Positions 19,106 to 28,347 are shown, counted from the first letter of the stretch. The stretch is DNA of 64,000 nt from Amantichitinum ursilacus (GCF_001294205.1 NZ_LAQT01000009.1:248001-312000), one strand, 5' to 3'. Numbers and translations are program-made. The notes: generated by a model not told the origin, from the sequence alone.

Positions 19106-20325
19106 AATGCCGCCATTGCGCTCACGAACTTGAGCTGGATCTGGTTGATCTGGGCTTCTCGCCGCCCTCCAACGCCTACCTGACTCAGGCGCAGTTGTCC
19201 GAGCCCGAAATCCACTATCCATTGCGTGTAAAGGTGTGCCAGCACTGCTGGCTGGTGCAGACCGAAGACTTTGCGCGCCACGATTTATTGTTCAGCTCCG
19301 ATTACGCGTATTTTTCATCGACCAGCAGCAGCTGGCTGGCGCATGCCGATGCCTATGTGGCCAAAATGGTGGAGCGCCTTGGCCTGACCACGCAGTCACA
19401 TGTGGTGGAAGTGGCCGCCAATGATGGCTATCTGCTGCGCTATGTGCAGGCGCGCGGGATTCCCTGTCTGGGCGTGGAGCCTACCGCCAGCACCGCTGCC
19501 GCCGCGCGCAAACTGGGCCTGAATATCGAAGAAGTGTTTTTTGGCAGCGAAACCGCGCGCCGCTTGCGCGAGCAATACGGCGCAGCCGATCTGATGGTGT
19601 CCAACAACGTGTTGGCGCACGTGCCCGATATCAACGACTTTGTGCAGGGCTTCAAGATATTGCTGGCCGAGCACGGCACGTGGACCATTGAATTTCCGCA
19701 TTTATTTAATCTGTTACGCCATTCGCAATTCGACACGATTTACCACGAGCATTTTTCGTATTTGTCTTTGCTGGCGGTGGAACACGTCCTGGGTGCGGCC
19801 GGTTTGCGCGCTTATGACGTTGAAGCCTTGCCCACGCACGGTGGCAGTCTGCGCATTTACGCCTGCCACGCCCATGCCGCGTTTGCCGAGACCGAAGCGC
19901 TGATCGCCATGCGCGCCGAAGAAGGAGAGGCGGGCCTGAATACCGCCGCGGCCTACGCGGATTTTCAGGCGCATGTAAAACGCGTGCGAACCGATTTTGT
20001 GCAGTTTCTGCTGGATTGCCAGCGCGAAGGCCGCACCGTCGCCGCTTATGGTGCAGCCGCCAAGGGCAATACGCTGCTTAATTACGCAGGCGTAAATAAA
20101 GAATGGCTGCCGCTGGTGGCCGATGCCGCCGCGTCCAAGCAAGGCAAGTTTTTGCCAGGTAGTCATATTCCGATTGTGTCGCCCGAAGCGCTGCTGGCGA
20201 CCAAGCCCGATACCGTCATCATCCTGCCGTGGAATCTGCAGGCCGAGGTGATGCAGCAACTGGCCGTCATCCGCGAATGGGGCGGGCGCTTTGTGGTGGC
20301 GATTCCGGAGGTGCGCGTGCTATGA
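19102..20325 (+). CDS. Sugar C-methyltransferase (SAM-dependent, zinc-binding N-terminus)
   Basis: This 407-residue enzyme has the three-part layout of NDP-hexose C-methyltransferases such as TylC3 and NovU. It begins with a zinc-binding start (CRHCAHELELDLVDLG, then CQHCW, four Cys), then a SAM-binding Rossmann core (VVEVAANDGYLLRY near residue 100), and ends with the C-terminal C-methyltransferase domain (AAYGAAAKGNTLLNY near 315). It adds a methyl to a carbon next to the 4-keto group, giving a branched sugar. Position C-3 or C-5 cannot be told from sequence. It overlaps both neighbours by 4 bases, so it is translationally coupled. Confidence 0.9.
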   Translation: MKCRHCAHELELDLVDLGFSPPSNAYLTQAQLSEPEIHYPLRVKVCQHCWLVQTEDFARHDLLFSSDYAYFSSTSSSWLAHADAYVAKMVERLGLTTQSHVVEVAANDGYLLRYVQARGIPCLGVEPTASTAAAARKLGLNIEEVFFGSETARRLREQYGAADLMVSNNVLAHVPDINDFVQGFKILLAEHGTWTIEFPHLFNLLRHSQFDTIYHEHFSYLSLLAVEHVLGAAGLRAYDVEALPTHGGSLRIYACHAHAAFAETEALIAMRAEEGEAGLNTAAAYADFQAHVKRVRTDFVQFLLDCQREGRTVAAYGAAAKGNTLLNYAGVNKEWLPLVADAAASKQGKFLPGSHIPIVSPEALLATKPDTVIILPWNLQAEVMQQLAVIREWGGRFVVAIPEVRVL

Positions 20326-21443
20326 GCCAGGATCGCATTCTGTATACCAAGCCGTCGATTACCGCGCTGGAAGTGCAATACGCCACCGATGCCGCCGCCA
20401 ATGGCTGGGGCGAGCATTGCTATGACTATCTCAACCGTTTTGAGCGCGAGTTTGCCGCGTGGATGGGCGTGCCGCATGCCATTGCCACCTCCAGTTGCAC
20501 CGGCGCCATGCATATGGGTCTGGCCGCGCTGGATATAGGCGCGGGCGACGAGGTGATTCTGGCGGACACAAACTGGATCGCCACGGTCGCGCCCATCGTC
20601 CACGTGGGTGCGACGCCCGTGTTTGTCGATGTGCTGATTGATAGCTGGTGTATCGACCCGCAAGCCGTGCGCGCCGCCATTACCCCGCGCACCAAAGCGA
20701 TTGTGGCGACACATCTGTACGGCAATCTGTGCGCGCTGGATGAACTGGCGGCCCTGGCCGAACAGCATGGCCTGGCGCTGATCGAAGACGCAGCCGAAGC
20801 CATCGGTTCGGTCTATCACGGTCGCCGCGCCGGAGCGAGCGCGCGCTTTGGCGTGTTCTCGTTTCATGGCACCAAAACCATGACCACGGGCGAGGGCGGC
20901 ATGTTTGTCACGTCCGACGCCGACCTGTACGAGCGCGTGCTGACGCTCAGCAACCACGGTCGCAAGCGCGGCGAGACCAAACAATTCTGGCCGTCCGAAG
21001 TCGGCTTTAAATACAAGATGTCCAACCTGCAGGCGGCCTTGGGTTGCGCCCAGCTCAGCCGCATCGACGAGCTGGTGCGGCGCAAGCGCGAGGTATTCCA
21101 GCATTACCAGCAACGGCTGCAGCCGTATGTGGACAAAGGCGTACTGGCGATCAACCCCGAGGCGGCCAACACGCAAAACGGCTACTGGATGCCGACGGTG
21201 GTGTTTGCCAGCGCCACCGGCATTACGCGCGAACGTTTGCAACAAGCGTTTAAAACCGAAGACATCGATGCGCGCGTCTTTTTTAGCCCGCTATCCAGCA
21301 CGCCGTCATTCAGCCCGGTGGCCACGAATACACTGGCCTATGACTTGCCCCATCGCGCCATTAATCTGCCCAGTTATCACGATCTGACCGAGCCGCAAAT
21401 TGCGCGCGTGGTGGCGTGTTTGCTGAGCGTTTTGCCGGATTAA
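20322..21443 (+). CDS. DegT/DnrJ/EryC1-family sugar aminotransferase
   Basis: This 373-residue PLP enzyme has the Schiff-base Lys in FSFHGTKTMTTGEGG (about residue 184), the EDAAEAIGS segment that contacts the cofactor, and family-typical NLQAALGCAQL. The core resembles perosamine-type 4-aminotransferases, so transamination of the 4-keto group is the likely step, giving a 4-amino-4,6-dideoxy sugar. The ATG at 20322 overlaps the methyltransferase stop. A hexapeptide acyltransferase follows 4 bases later, as expected for an N-acylated amino sugar. Confidence 0.92.
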   Translation: MSQDRILYTKPSITALEVQYATDAAANGWGEHCYDYLNRFEREFAAWMGVPHAIATSSCTGAMHMGLAALDIGAGDEVILADTNWIATVAPIVHVGATPVFVDVLIDSWCIDPQAVRAAITPRTKAIVATHLYGNLCALDELAALAEQHGLALIEDAAEAIGSVYHGRRAGASARFGVFSFHGTKTMTTGEGGMFVTSDADLYERVLTLSNHGRKRGETKQFWPSEVGFKYKMSNLQAALGCAQLSRIDELVRRKREVFQHYQQRLQPYVDKGVLAINPEAANTQNGYWMPTVVFASATGITRERLQQAFKTEDIDARVFFSPLSSTPSFSPVATNTLAYDLPHRAINLPSYHDLTEPQIARVVACLLSVLPD

Positions 21444-21447
21444 AGCG

Positions 21448-22122
21448 ATGAAGCAAATCCTGCTATTGGGCGCCAATAATCCGGAATCGCCACGCATGCT
21501 TAAACGCGTGCGCGAAGCCACGGGCGCGCAATTTGCCGGTTATATTGATAATGACCCGGCCAAAGCAGGCACCGATTTTTATGGGCTGCCGATTTTTGGC
21601 GGCTTTGAGGTTTTGCCGCGCTTTAGTCCGCAAGAATACGATTTTGTGAATCTGATTTCGGGCGATTGCCACACCCGGCATCGCACCACGCAAACGCTGC
21701 GCGATGCCGGCTTTGAACTGGCCAATCTGATCCATCCGCAGATTGATCTGGACATGGTGCAATTAGGTCGCGGCATTTATTTGCGCGAAGGCGTGATTGT
21801 GCAAGCGGGCGTGCAACTGGCCGATAACGTCTGCATGCATATGGGCGCGCTGATCGGCCACGAAACCACCGTGGGTGTATCCAGCTTTATTGCGCCGGGC
21901 GTTAATGTGTGTGGCCTGGTGCAGATTGGTAAAGGCGTATTTATCGGGGCGGGGGCAACCATCATGCCGCGCCTTAAAATTGGGGATTGGGCCATTATTG
22001 GCGCGGGCGCTTTGATCAATAGAGATGTGCCAGCGGGCGCAGTAATGGTGGGCAACCCGGCGCGCGTACTTAAAACCCGCGATATTGCAGCATTGAACAA
22101 CAGCAGCGTGGGCGATTGTTAA
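21448..22122 (+). CDS. PglD/NeuD-like hexapeptide-repeat sugar N-acyltransferase
   Basis: This 224-residue protein has an N-terminal nucleotide-sugar binding fold (QILLLGANNPESPRM, CGYIDND-like segment) and a left-handed beta-helix from about residue 95 (GIYLREGVIVQAGVQLADN, then IGHETTVGVSSFIAPGVNV and later turns). The order fits PglD/NeuD acetyltransferases. It should acylate the amine set by the preceding aminotransferase. The catalytic His is probably within MHMGALIGHE. Confidence 0.88.
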   Translation: MKQILLLGANNPESPRMLKRVREATGAQFAGYIDNDPAKAGTDFYGLPIFGGFEVLPRFSPQEYDFVNLISGDCHTRHRTTQTLRDAGFELANLIHPQIDLDMVQLGRGIYLREGVIVQAGVQLADNVCMHMGALIGHETTVGVSSFIAPGVNVCGLVQIGKGVFIGAGATIMPRLKIGDWAIIGAGALINRDVPAGAVMVGNPARVLKTRDIAALNNSSVGDC

Positions 22123-22161
22123 ACAACGCCCCGCAACGCATCAGGCACGGAGACCGCCACA

Positions 22162-22947
22162 ATGGCAGAAGATTTGCACGCCCAGTTTGCAGCAGAACGC
22201 CAACGCGATATCGCCGCACAGGGTCAAGACCCGGCAATGCACCAATTGGGCGTCGATTTTGTGGTGCGCACCCAGTCGTATAAATACACCTATAACTTTA
22301 GCGCGCTGGGTCGGCCCATTATCCAGTTGCCGCAAGATATGGTGGCCATGCAGGAACTGATCTGGCAGATCAAACCCGATCTGATTATCGAAACCGGCAT
22401 TGCCCATGGCGGCTCGTTAATCCTGAGTGCATCGGTCCTGGCGCTGATCGATTATTGCGAAGCGGTGGAACAAGGCACGGTGCTCGATCCCAAGGCCAGC
22501 AAGCGCCACGTGATCGGCATCGACATCGATATCCGCGCGCATAACCGCGCGGCCGTTGAGGCGCATCCGCTGGCGCACAAAATCACCATGGTGCAAGGCT
22601 CATCGATTGCCGCCGAGACCGTGGCCAAAGTGCGCCAATTGGCGCAGGGCTACAAAACCGTATTGGTGTGTCTGGATTCCAATCACACGCATGCGCATGT
22701 GCTGGATGAATTAAACGCTTATGCCGATCTGGTTACGCCGGGCAGCTATTGCGTGGTCTTCGATACCATTGTGGAAGATATGCCTGTCGGGTCTTATCCC
22801 GATCGGCCCTGGGATATTGGCGACAACCCCAAAACCGCCGTGCACGCCTTTTTGCCGCAACACCCCGAATTCAGTATCGACCGCAGCATTCAGGACAAAC
22901 TGCTGCTGACGGTGGCGCCCGATGGCTATCTGAAACGCGCCCTCTGA
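22162..22947 (+). CDS. Cephalosporin hydroxylase (CmcI)-family protein
   Basis: This 261-residue protein belongs to the CmcI family, a SAM-methyltransferase-like fold. Visible features are PDLIIETGIAHGGSLILSAS near residue 73, VIGIDIDIRAHNR, an acidic metal-like pocket (LVCLDSNHTHAHV) and WDIGDNPKTAVHAFL near the end. Family members are common in polysaccharide and flagellar glycan islands, where they are thought to methylate hydroxyl groups of sugars. It starts 39 bases after the acyltransferase. The O-methylation role is inferred from context. Confidence 0.85.
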   Translation: MAEDLHAQFAAERQRDIAAQGQDPAMHQLGVDFVVRTQSYKYTYNFSALGRPIIQLPQDMVAMQELIWQIKPDLIIETGIAHGGSLILSASVLALIDYCEAVEQGTVLDPKASKRHVIGIDIDIRAHNRAAVEAHPLAHKITMVQGSSIAAETVAKVRQLAQGYKTVLVCLDSNHTHAHVLDELNAYADLVTPGSYCVVFDTIVEDMPVGSYPDRPWDIGDNPKTAVHAFLPQHPEFSIDRSIQDKLLLTVAPDGYLKRAL

Positions 22948-22967
22948 AATACCCCTCAGGATTCTAA

Positions 22968-24482
22968 ATGATCGATACCGGCCCCCTGTTAACCCTGGTG
23001 ATGCTGACGCACAATCGCCCGCGCTTTATGGCGCGCGCGATTCGCCATTACGCCAATATGCCGTACTTGCTGTTGGTGATGGATTCGTCGCCCGAAAGCA
23101 ATGCCGAAGCGGCCGCGCAATACGCCAATGCCAACGTCAGCTATCAGCATTGCCCGGAATTTGCCTACGGCGCGATCATGCAGAAGATCCGCAAAGGCGT
23201 GGATCTGGTGCAAACGCCGTATCTGGCCTTTGTGACCGATGACGACTTTTTAACCCACGAAGGCCTGCACGAAAGCGCGGCTTTTTTGCAGCAGAACGAC
23301 GATTACGCCATTTGCCATGGCTACTGCCTGATGTACCTGGCCGATGGCGAACGCGTGCATTACTTCTTGCGTGATCGCAAGGTGATGGAAGAGCACTCGG
23401 CTGATTTGAGTGTGTCGCGCATTCTGTCGTTTATGGATAACTTTATCCCGCCGTTTTATGCGGTGATCCGCACGCCGGTGGCGCTGGAGTGGTATCACGC
23501 CATTCCCGATGATATCCGCTGGGAATTCAACGAATTTGGCCACGCTTTCCATTTGCTGATGGCGGGCAAGGCGCGCTTGCTGCCGCTGCCGTATGTAATT
23601 CGCGAATTGAATTACCCGGCATCGGATCATCAAACCGATTTGCTGACGGCCTTGCACGATCCGGCCTTTGCGCCGGAAGACAAAGCCGCATTCTTTAACT
23701 GGCTGGCCGATTTATACGTGCAACTGGAGCCGGACCGCAGCCATAAAGACGCATTGCAAGTGGTGCAACAGGCGGCGCGCACGCTGGTGCAATGTCTGGG
23801 CACTAATAAATCGTTAACCGTGCAGGAAATTTTCTATTCGGAATGGCCGGATATGCGCGGTGCGCCGGACTGGAGTTTTACGCCCAAACAATATGTGGAA
23901 ATGCCGTTTTATAACGCGCCATTCTTCCGCTATCTGGGCCAGATTGATTTGCTGTTGCGTGCCATGCCCGCAGGCAAGCTGCAATTGCAGGAACTGAAAC
24001 CGAAGCTGGATGAGCAGGAGCTGGAAATCTCGCGCGCCTCGGTGGCGGAATTGAGTGGCGATGCCGAGAGCGCACGCATTGCGTTAGAAAAAGTCATCAC
24101 GCAAAACCCGTTTCATATCCGTGCCTTGTGTGCCTTGTATACCTTGCTGGTGCGTCATGGTCAGGCCGAACGCGCCGAACCCTTGCGGCAGTGGGCGCGC
24201 CGGCTGGACCCGAATGCGCCCGTGGTGCGCGCGCTGGATCAGCCGTTGCTGCCTGCGGCCGTGACCGAAGCCATCGAAAACGCCACCCCGTGGTCGCCGC
24301 CGCAGCGGTCGGCCCGCGCGAGGCCGACGCCGCGCTGCCCGAACTGCCAGCCGAAGAGTTGCCAGCCACGCCGCCTGCGGTGGTGCGCCATCGCATCGCC
24401 GTGGTCTGCCATTTGTACTACCCCGATGTATGGCCTGAGCTGGTCACCACGCTCAAACGCATCAAAGTGCCGTTTGATCTGA
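22968..24482 (+). CDS. Large glycosyltransferase, N-terminal portion (frameshifted)
   Basis: The first 300 residues form a TIGR00180-like glycosyltransferase domain (LVMLTHNRPRFMARAIRHY, then LAFVTDDDFL as the DxD-like site). A helical, TPR-like segment (about residues 360-425, GDAESARIALEKVITQNPFH) follows. Coding character ends at about residue 440, near a CCCC run at 24286-24289. After that the frame encodes Arg/Pro-rich shadow sequence up to the stop at 24482. The continuation is in another frame from 24290. One extra C in the run would join them into a single protein of about 1,610 residues. This is either a real mutation or a homopolymer error. Confidence 0.75.
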   Translation: MIDTGPLLTLVMLTHNRPRFMARAIRHYANMPYLLLVMDSSPESNAEAAAQYANANVSYQHCPEFAYGAIMQKIRKGVDLVQTPYLAFVTDDDFLTHEGLHESAAFLQQNDDYAICHGYCLMYLADGERVHYFLRDRKVMEEHSADLSVSRILSFMDNFIPPFYAVIRTPVALEWYHAIPDDIRWEFNEFGHAFHLLMAGKARLLPLPYVIRELNYPASDHQTDLLTALHDPAFAPEDKAAFFNWLADLYVQLEPDRSHKDALQVVQQAARTLVQCLGTNKSLTVQEIFYSEWPDMRGAPDWSFTPKQYVEMPFYNAPFFRYLGQIDLLLRAMPAGKLQLQELKPKLDEQELEISRASVAELSGDAESARIALEKVITQNPFHIRALCALYTLLVRHGQAERAEPLRQWARRLDPNAPVVRALDQPLLPAAVTEAIENATPWSPPQRSARARPTPRCPNCQPKSCQPRRLRWCAIASPWSAICTTPMYGLSWSPRSNASKCRLI

Positions 24483-27400
24483 TCATTACCACCACGGCGG
24501 AACAGCGTCAGGACGTGCTGGGCCGCGTGGATGCCGAATATCCGCAAGCGCGCATTTATCTGGTGGAAAACCGGGGCAGGGACGTCGGCCCACTGTTCAA
24601 ACTGCTGGATTACGAGCCGCTGCAGGATTACGACCTGGTCTTGAAGCTGCACACCAAAAAGTCACTGCACCAGGCCGAAGGGCATGGCGATGCGTGGCGC
24701 GCTGAATTGTATGGCGGGCTGGTGCCGGCCGATGGGATCGGCAGCGTGCTGGCCTTCTTTGATGCGCACCCGGAAGTGGGTCTGGTGGGCACCACCGGTT
24801 CGATGTGCAGCGCTGCGCGCGTGGCCGGCTCGCGCGGGGAAAACCTGCCGGGCACGCGCGAATGGGCGGCCAAACTGGGGCGTGACCCGGACGATCTGGA
24901 ATACCTGTTCGTCGCGGGAAACATGTTCTGGGCGCGTGGTTTGCTGTTTGCCGCGTTGCGCGAATTGCGGGTGACGCAAGAGGACTTCGACGACGAACAA
25001 GGCCAGGTGGACGGTACGCTGGCGCACATCATGGAACGCGTGTTGCCGTTGGTGGCCGATCTGGCGGGTCTGAAAACCGCCGCGCTGCCGCTGCCCGCTT
25101 TGCCTGCCAATGTGCACACGCCCGTGGCCGTGACTGCGCCGTACGAACAATGGCTGCTGCAGCGCGCCTTTACGCTGAACGAAGCGCATCTGATCGACGC
25201 GCGCCGCAACCAGCTGCCGCCGCAACCGCTGCGGCTGTATATCGTCGATCGCATCGGCAATATGGCAGCGGTGGCGACCTCGCTCACCTCGTTGGCCGAG
25301 CAATATCACAAGCCAGTGCAAGCGGTGATTGTGTCGCCGTTGCCCAACCCCGATCCGACCAGCCAGAGCGGCATAGGCTGGCTGCAAGGCAGCGGTGCGT
25401 ATGCGGATTTGCTCGCCGATGCCCAGAACGCCAGCGCGGCATGGGTCGGCTTTATCGAAGCGGGGGACCGCCTGACGCGTGAAGGCGTGTTGCTGGGTCT
25501 GGTGCAGGCGGCGGTGCAGCCCGAATGGCAATTGCTGTATTGGGACGACGACTGGCTGCATGAAAACGGCGCGCCTGATATGCCGCGACTGAAGCCTGAC
25601 TTCAGCCCCGATCTGCTGCGCGCCATGCCTTATGCCGATGGCGTGGTGGTCGCGCGGCTGGGCGCCCTGCAACAGGCGTTGGCCCTGGGGCCGTTAGAGG
25701 CGGGCGCAGAACAGAATGACCTGATCTGCCGCGTGTATGAACAGCACGGCGTGAACGCGATCGCACATATCCCCGAGCTAGGCGTGCATCTGGCGCAATG
25801 GCCATGGCGTGGGCTGGACGAGCCGAACCGCGCCGCCGCGTTTGCGCGCGTCATCCGCGACCACCTGGCGCGCATCGGCCAGGCCGCCACACTGGAGCCC
25901 GGTTTGATCGGTGGCACGCTTAACGTGCGCTACGAGCATCCGACCGCGCCGCTGGTCAGTATCCTGATTCCGACCAAAGACCAGTTTTCGATGATTTCGC
26001 GTTGCGTTACCAGCCTGATCGAACACAACGTTTATCCGCTGTTTGAAATTCTGGTGATCGATAACAACACCAGCGAGCCCGATGCGGTGGCGTTTCTGGA
26101 TGGGCTGATTGCGCTGAACAATCCGCAAATCCGCGTGTTGCGTTATCCGCAGCCGTTTAATTTCTCGGCCATGAACAATATGGCCGCGCGCGAGGCCAAG
26201 GGCGAATACCTGCTGCTGTTAAACAATGACACGGCCGCCATCCAGGACAACTGGCTAGAAGAACTGGTGCGCATCGCCTTGCGCCCGGACGTGGGCATGG
26301 TCGGTCCGCGTTTGTTGTACCCGGACGGTCGCGTGCAGCACGCGGGCGTGGTGCTGGGCTTGCGCGGCCCGGCGGACCATCCGTTTATCGGTATGAACCG
26401 TGACGAACGCGGTTATATGAACCGGCTGCAAGTCACGCAGAACTATTCGGCGGTGACGGCCGCGTGTGCACTAATCCGCACTTCGCTGTATCACGCCGTC
26501 GGCGGCATGGATGAGACGGCGTTCAAGGTCTCATACAACGATGTTGATCTGTGCTTGAAGGTACGCGCGGCGGGCTATCTGATTGTGTTTACGCCGCATG
26601 TGAGCGTGATGCATGAAGGCAGCGTTAGCCAACGCCAGCTGGATCCGGCGGCGGCGCAGGCCAAGGCGGACCGCTTCCGCGGTGAGCAGGACGAGATGTT
26701 GCAGCGCTGGTTGCCACAGTTGGCGCTGGACCCGTACTACAACCGCAATCTGTTGCTGCACGGCAATGGCTTCGAGCTGGACCAACGTCGGCCGGTGACG
26801 TTCCGCCCCATCAGCTGGACGCCGCCGCTGCGCATCATGTCGCATCCGGCTGATGTGATGGGCTGCGGCAACTACCGCATCATGCAGCCGTGGAATGCAC
26901 TGGAAGCCGCGGGCATGATCAGCGGCGTGGTATCGATGGAGTTGCTCAATCCGCTGGATTTGCGCCGGATTGATCCGGATGTGCTGGTGTTCCAGCGCCA
27001 GATTACTGAAGAACAGATCGGCTTTATGGCGCGCTCGGCGCAGTTCCAGCGTGCGTATCGCATTTATGAGCTGGATGACTATCTGCCCAATCTGCCGATC
27101 AAGAGCCTGCATCGGCACCATATGCCGAAAGACATTCTGCGGTCTTTGCGCCGGGCGGTGCAGTTGACCGATCGCTTTGTGGTCAGCACCGAGCGGCTGG
27201 CTGAGGCGTATTCCGATCTGCACAACAATTTTCATGTGGTGCATAACTATCTGCCGCCGGCGTGGTGGGGCAATCTGCCGCCGCAGCGCAGCCGGGGCGC
27301 ACGGCCGCGCGTGGGTTGGGCGGGCGGCATCAGCCACACCGGTGATCTGGAGCTGATTGTTGATGTGGTGCGCGAGTTTGCCGGCACCGTGGATTGGGTG

Positions 27401-27808
27401 TTTTTTGGCATGTGCCCGGACAAGCTGCGGCCCTATATCGCCGAGTACCACGAAGGGGTGCCGATCGACCGTTATCCGGCCAAACTGGCCAGCCTGAAAC
27501 TGGATCTGGCGCTGGCGCCGCTGGAGCACAATGTTTTCAATGAATGTAAGAGTAATCTGCGTTTGCTGGAATACGGCGCTTGCGGTTTTGCCACCATTTG
27601 TACCGATATCGTGCCGTACCAGGGCGACCTGCCAGTCACCCGAGTGCGCAACCGGCACAAGGACTGGGCCGACGCCATCCGCATGCATCTGGCCGATCTG
27701 GATGCCACTTGGGCAGCCGGCGACGCGCTGCGCGAAGCGGTGCTGAGCCGCTGGATGCTGCAGGGCGAAAATCTGGGCAAATGGCTGAAGGCGTGGAGCC
27801 CGGACTAA
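24290..27808 (+). CDS. Large glycosyltransferase, C-terminal portion (RgpF-like, GT2 and GT4-like domains)
   Basis: This frame of about 1,170 residues continues the protein broken at 24286-24289. In order it has a linker, an RgpF-like (rhamnan synthesis) domain (HRIAVVCHLYYPDVWPELV, then LVLKLHTKKS), a central region, a GT2 domain (VSILIPTKDQFSMISRCV; LLLLNNDTAAIQD as the DxD site; GGMDETAFKVSYNDVDLCL) and a C-terminal GT4-like domain (VGWAGGISHTGDLELIVDVV, FNECKSNLRLLEYGACG). Multi-domain enzymes of this kind next to fliC glycosylate flagellin in Pseudomonas. No ribosome site precedes 24290, so independent translation is doubtful. Confidence 0.85.
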   Translation: MVAAAAVGPREADAALPELPAEELPATPPAVVRHRIAVVCHLYYPDVWPELVTTLKRIKVPFDLIITTTAEQRQDVLGRVDAEYPQARIYLVENRGRDVGPLFKLLDYEPLQDYDLVLKLHTKKSLHQAEGHGDAWRAELYGGLVPADGIGSVLAFFDAHPEVGLVGTTGSMCSAARVAGSRGENLPGTREWAAKLGRDPDDLEYLFVAGNMFWARGLLFAALRELRVTQEDFDDEQGQVDGTLAHIMERVLPLVADLAGLKTAALPLPALPANVHTPVAVTAPYEQWLLQRAFTLNEAHLIDARRNQLPPQPLRLYIVDRIGNMAAVATSLTSLAEQYHKPVQAVIVSPLPNPDPTSQSGIGWLQGSGAYADLLADAQNASAAWVGFIEAGDRLTREGVLLGLVQAAVQPEWQLLYWDDDWLHENGAPDMPRLKPDFSPDLLRAMPYADGVVVARLGALQQALALGPLEAGAEQNDLICRVYEQHGVNAIAHIPELGVHLAQWPWRGLDEPNRAAAFARVIRDHLARIGQAATLEPGLIGGTLNVRYEHPTAPLVSILIPTKDQFSMISRCVTSLIEHNVYPLFEILVIDNNTSEPDAVAFLDGLIALNNPQIRVLRYPQPFNFSAMNNMAAREAKGEYLLLLNNDTAAIQDNWLEELVRIALRPDVGMVGPRLLYPDGRVQHAGVVLGLRGPADHPFIGMNRDERGYMNRLQVTQNYSAVTAACALIRTSLYHAVGGMDETAFKVSYNDVDLCLKVRAAGYLIVFTPHVSVMHEGSVSQRQLDPAAAQAKADRFRGEQDEMLQRWLPQLALDPYYNRNLLLHGNGFELDQRRPVTFRPISWTPPLRIMSHPADVMGCGNYRIMQPWNALEAAGMISGVVSMELLNPLDLRRIDPDVLVFQRQITEEQIGFMARSAQFQRAYRIYELDDYLPNLPIKSLHRHHMPKDILRSLRRAVQLTDRFVVSTERLAEAYSDLHNNFHVVHNYLPPAWWGNLPPQRSRGARPRVGWAGGISHTGDLELIVDVVREFAGTVDWVFFGMCPDKLRPYIAEYHEGVPIDRYPAKLASLKLDLALAPLEHNVFNECKSNLRLLEYGACGFATICTDIVPYQGDLPVTRVRNRHKDWADAIRMHLADLDATWAAGDALREAVLSRWMLQGENLGKWLKAWSPD

Positions 27809-27818
27809 GCCGCAGTCG

Positions 27819-27929
27819 CATAGGGTGGGACTCGGCGTCCCCGTCATGACCCACCGCCCAAAGCCATGGAGCGCAGCCATCGGCGTAATGCTCGTCGGCT
27901 TTGAATGGTGGGTCGTGACCCACCCTATG
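27819..27929. repeat. Dispersed palindromic repeat, copy 1
   Basis: About 111 bases bounded by CATAGGGTGGG and CCCACCCTATG. The right end holds GGTGGGTCGTGACCCACC, itself a palindrome. Internal AAAGCC and GGCTTT form a second inverted pair. The left end is degenerate. It shares its layout with copies at 27946 and 51087. Confidence 0.75.
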
Positions 27930-27945
27930 CAAACGCAGCCACAGA

Positions 27946-28040
27946 ATAGGGTGGGTCATGACCCACCACCCAAAGCCGTGGAGCGCAGCCACTGCGTAAC
28001 GTTTGTCGGCTTTGAATGGTGGGTCATGACCCACCCTATG
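27946..28040. repeat. Dispersed palindromic repeat, copy 2
   Basis: About 95 bases, the best-preserved copy: both ends carry the 18-bp palindrome GGTGGGTCATGACCCACC inside ATAGGG...CCCTAT, with AAAGCCGTGGAGCGCAGCC and TGTCGGCTTTGAATGG inside. It has no coding content and resembles a REP/BIME or MITE-like element. Confidence 0.8.
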
Positions 28041-28253
28041 AGATGTTTCAAAGACCAACCGTAGGGTCTTGATGATCAAAAAGGTGGATTAGCCCAGGAC
28101 TGCACCTGGGTTCATGCGCTTTTGCATGAAAGCTTCTCAAGTTTTTTGGGCTGTTACCGATACATGGCTTACAGGCAAGGGGAACGTTCATCGGCGTTTT
28201 TCTGCCGTGCAATCGTTAATCACCGGCGAATCAAATTTTTTCGCATTTTTAAC
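28041..28253. other. Flagellin upstream region with hairpins
   Basis: No gene is visible here. CCCAG/CTGGG and TTCATGC/GCATGAA (28111-28130, GCTTTT loop) form two adjacent stems, followed 11 bases later by TTTTTT. They may end the glycosyltransferase transcript. The sequence turns AT-rich toward the flagellin promoter. Confidence 0.4.
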
Positions 28254-28280
28254 TAAAGAACGTTCAAGGCCTGTCGATAA
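28254..28280 (+). promoter_or_regulatory. Sigma28 (FliA) promoter of fliC
   Basis: TAAA, exactly 15 bases, then GTCGATAA: the -35 core is perfect and the -10 is 7 of 8 against the sigma28 consensus TAAA-N15-GCCGATAA. It lies 67 bases before the fliC start, which has an AAGAGGAG ribosome site. Confidence 0.88.
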
Positions 28281-28347
28281 GTGTTTCAAGGGCGCTGTGT
28301 TGCGTCTGAAACTCAAGCAGATATGCCTCTAAGAGGAGCAATACACC

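Noticed and set aside
24128-24289. Start of the second glycosyltransferase frame at 24128
   Set aside because: Codons up to 24289 are shadow sequence opposite in frame to the TPR-like part of the first frame.
26531-27880. A 449-codon frame antisense to the large glycosyltransferase
   Set aside because: It is the complement of clear GT2/GT4 coding sequence and has no recognisable domain.
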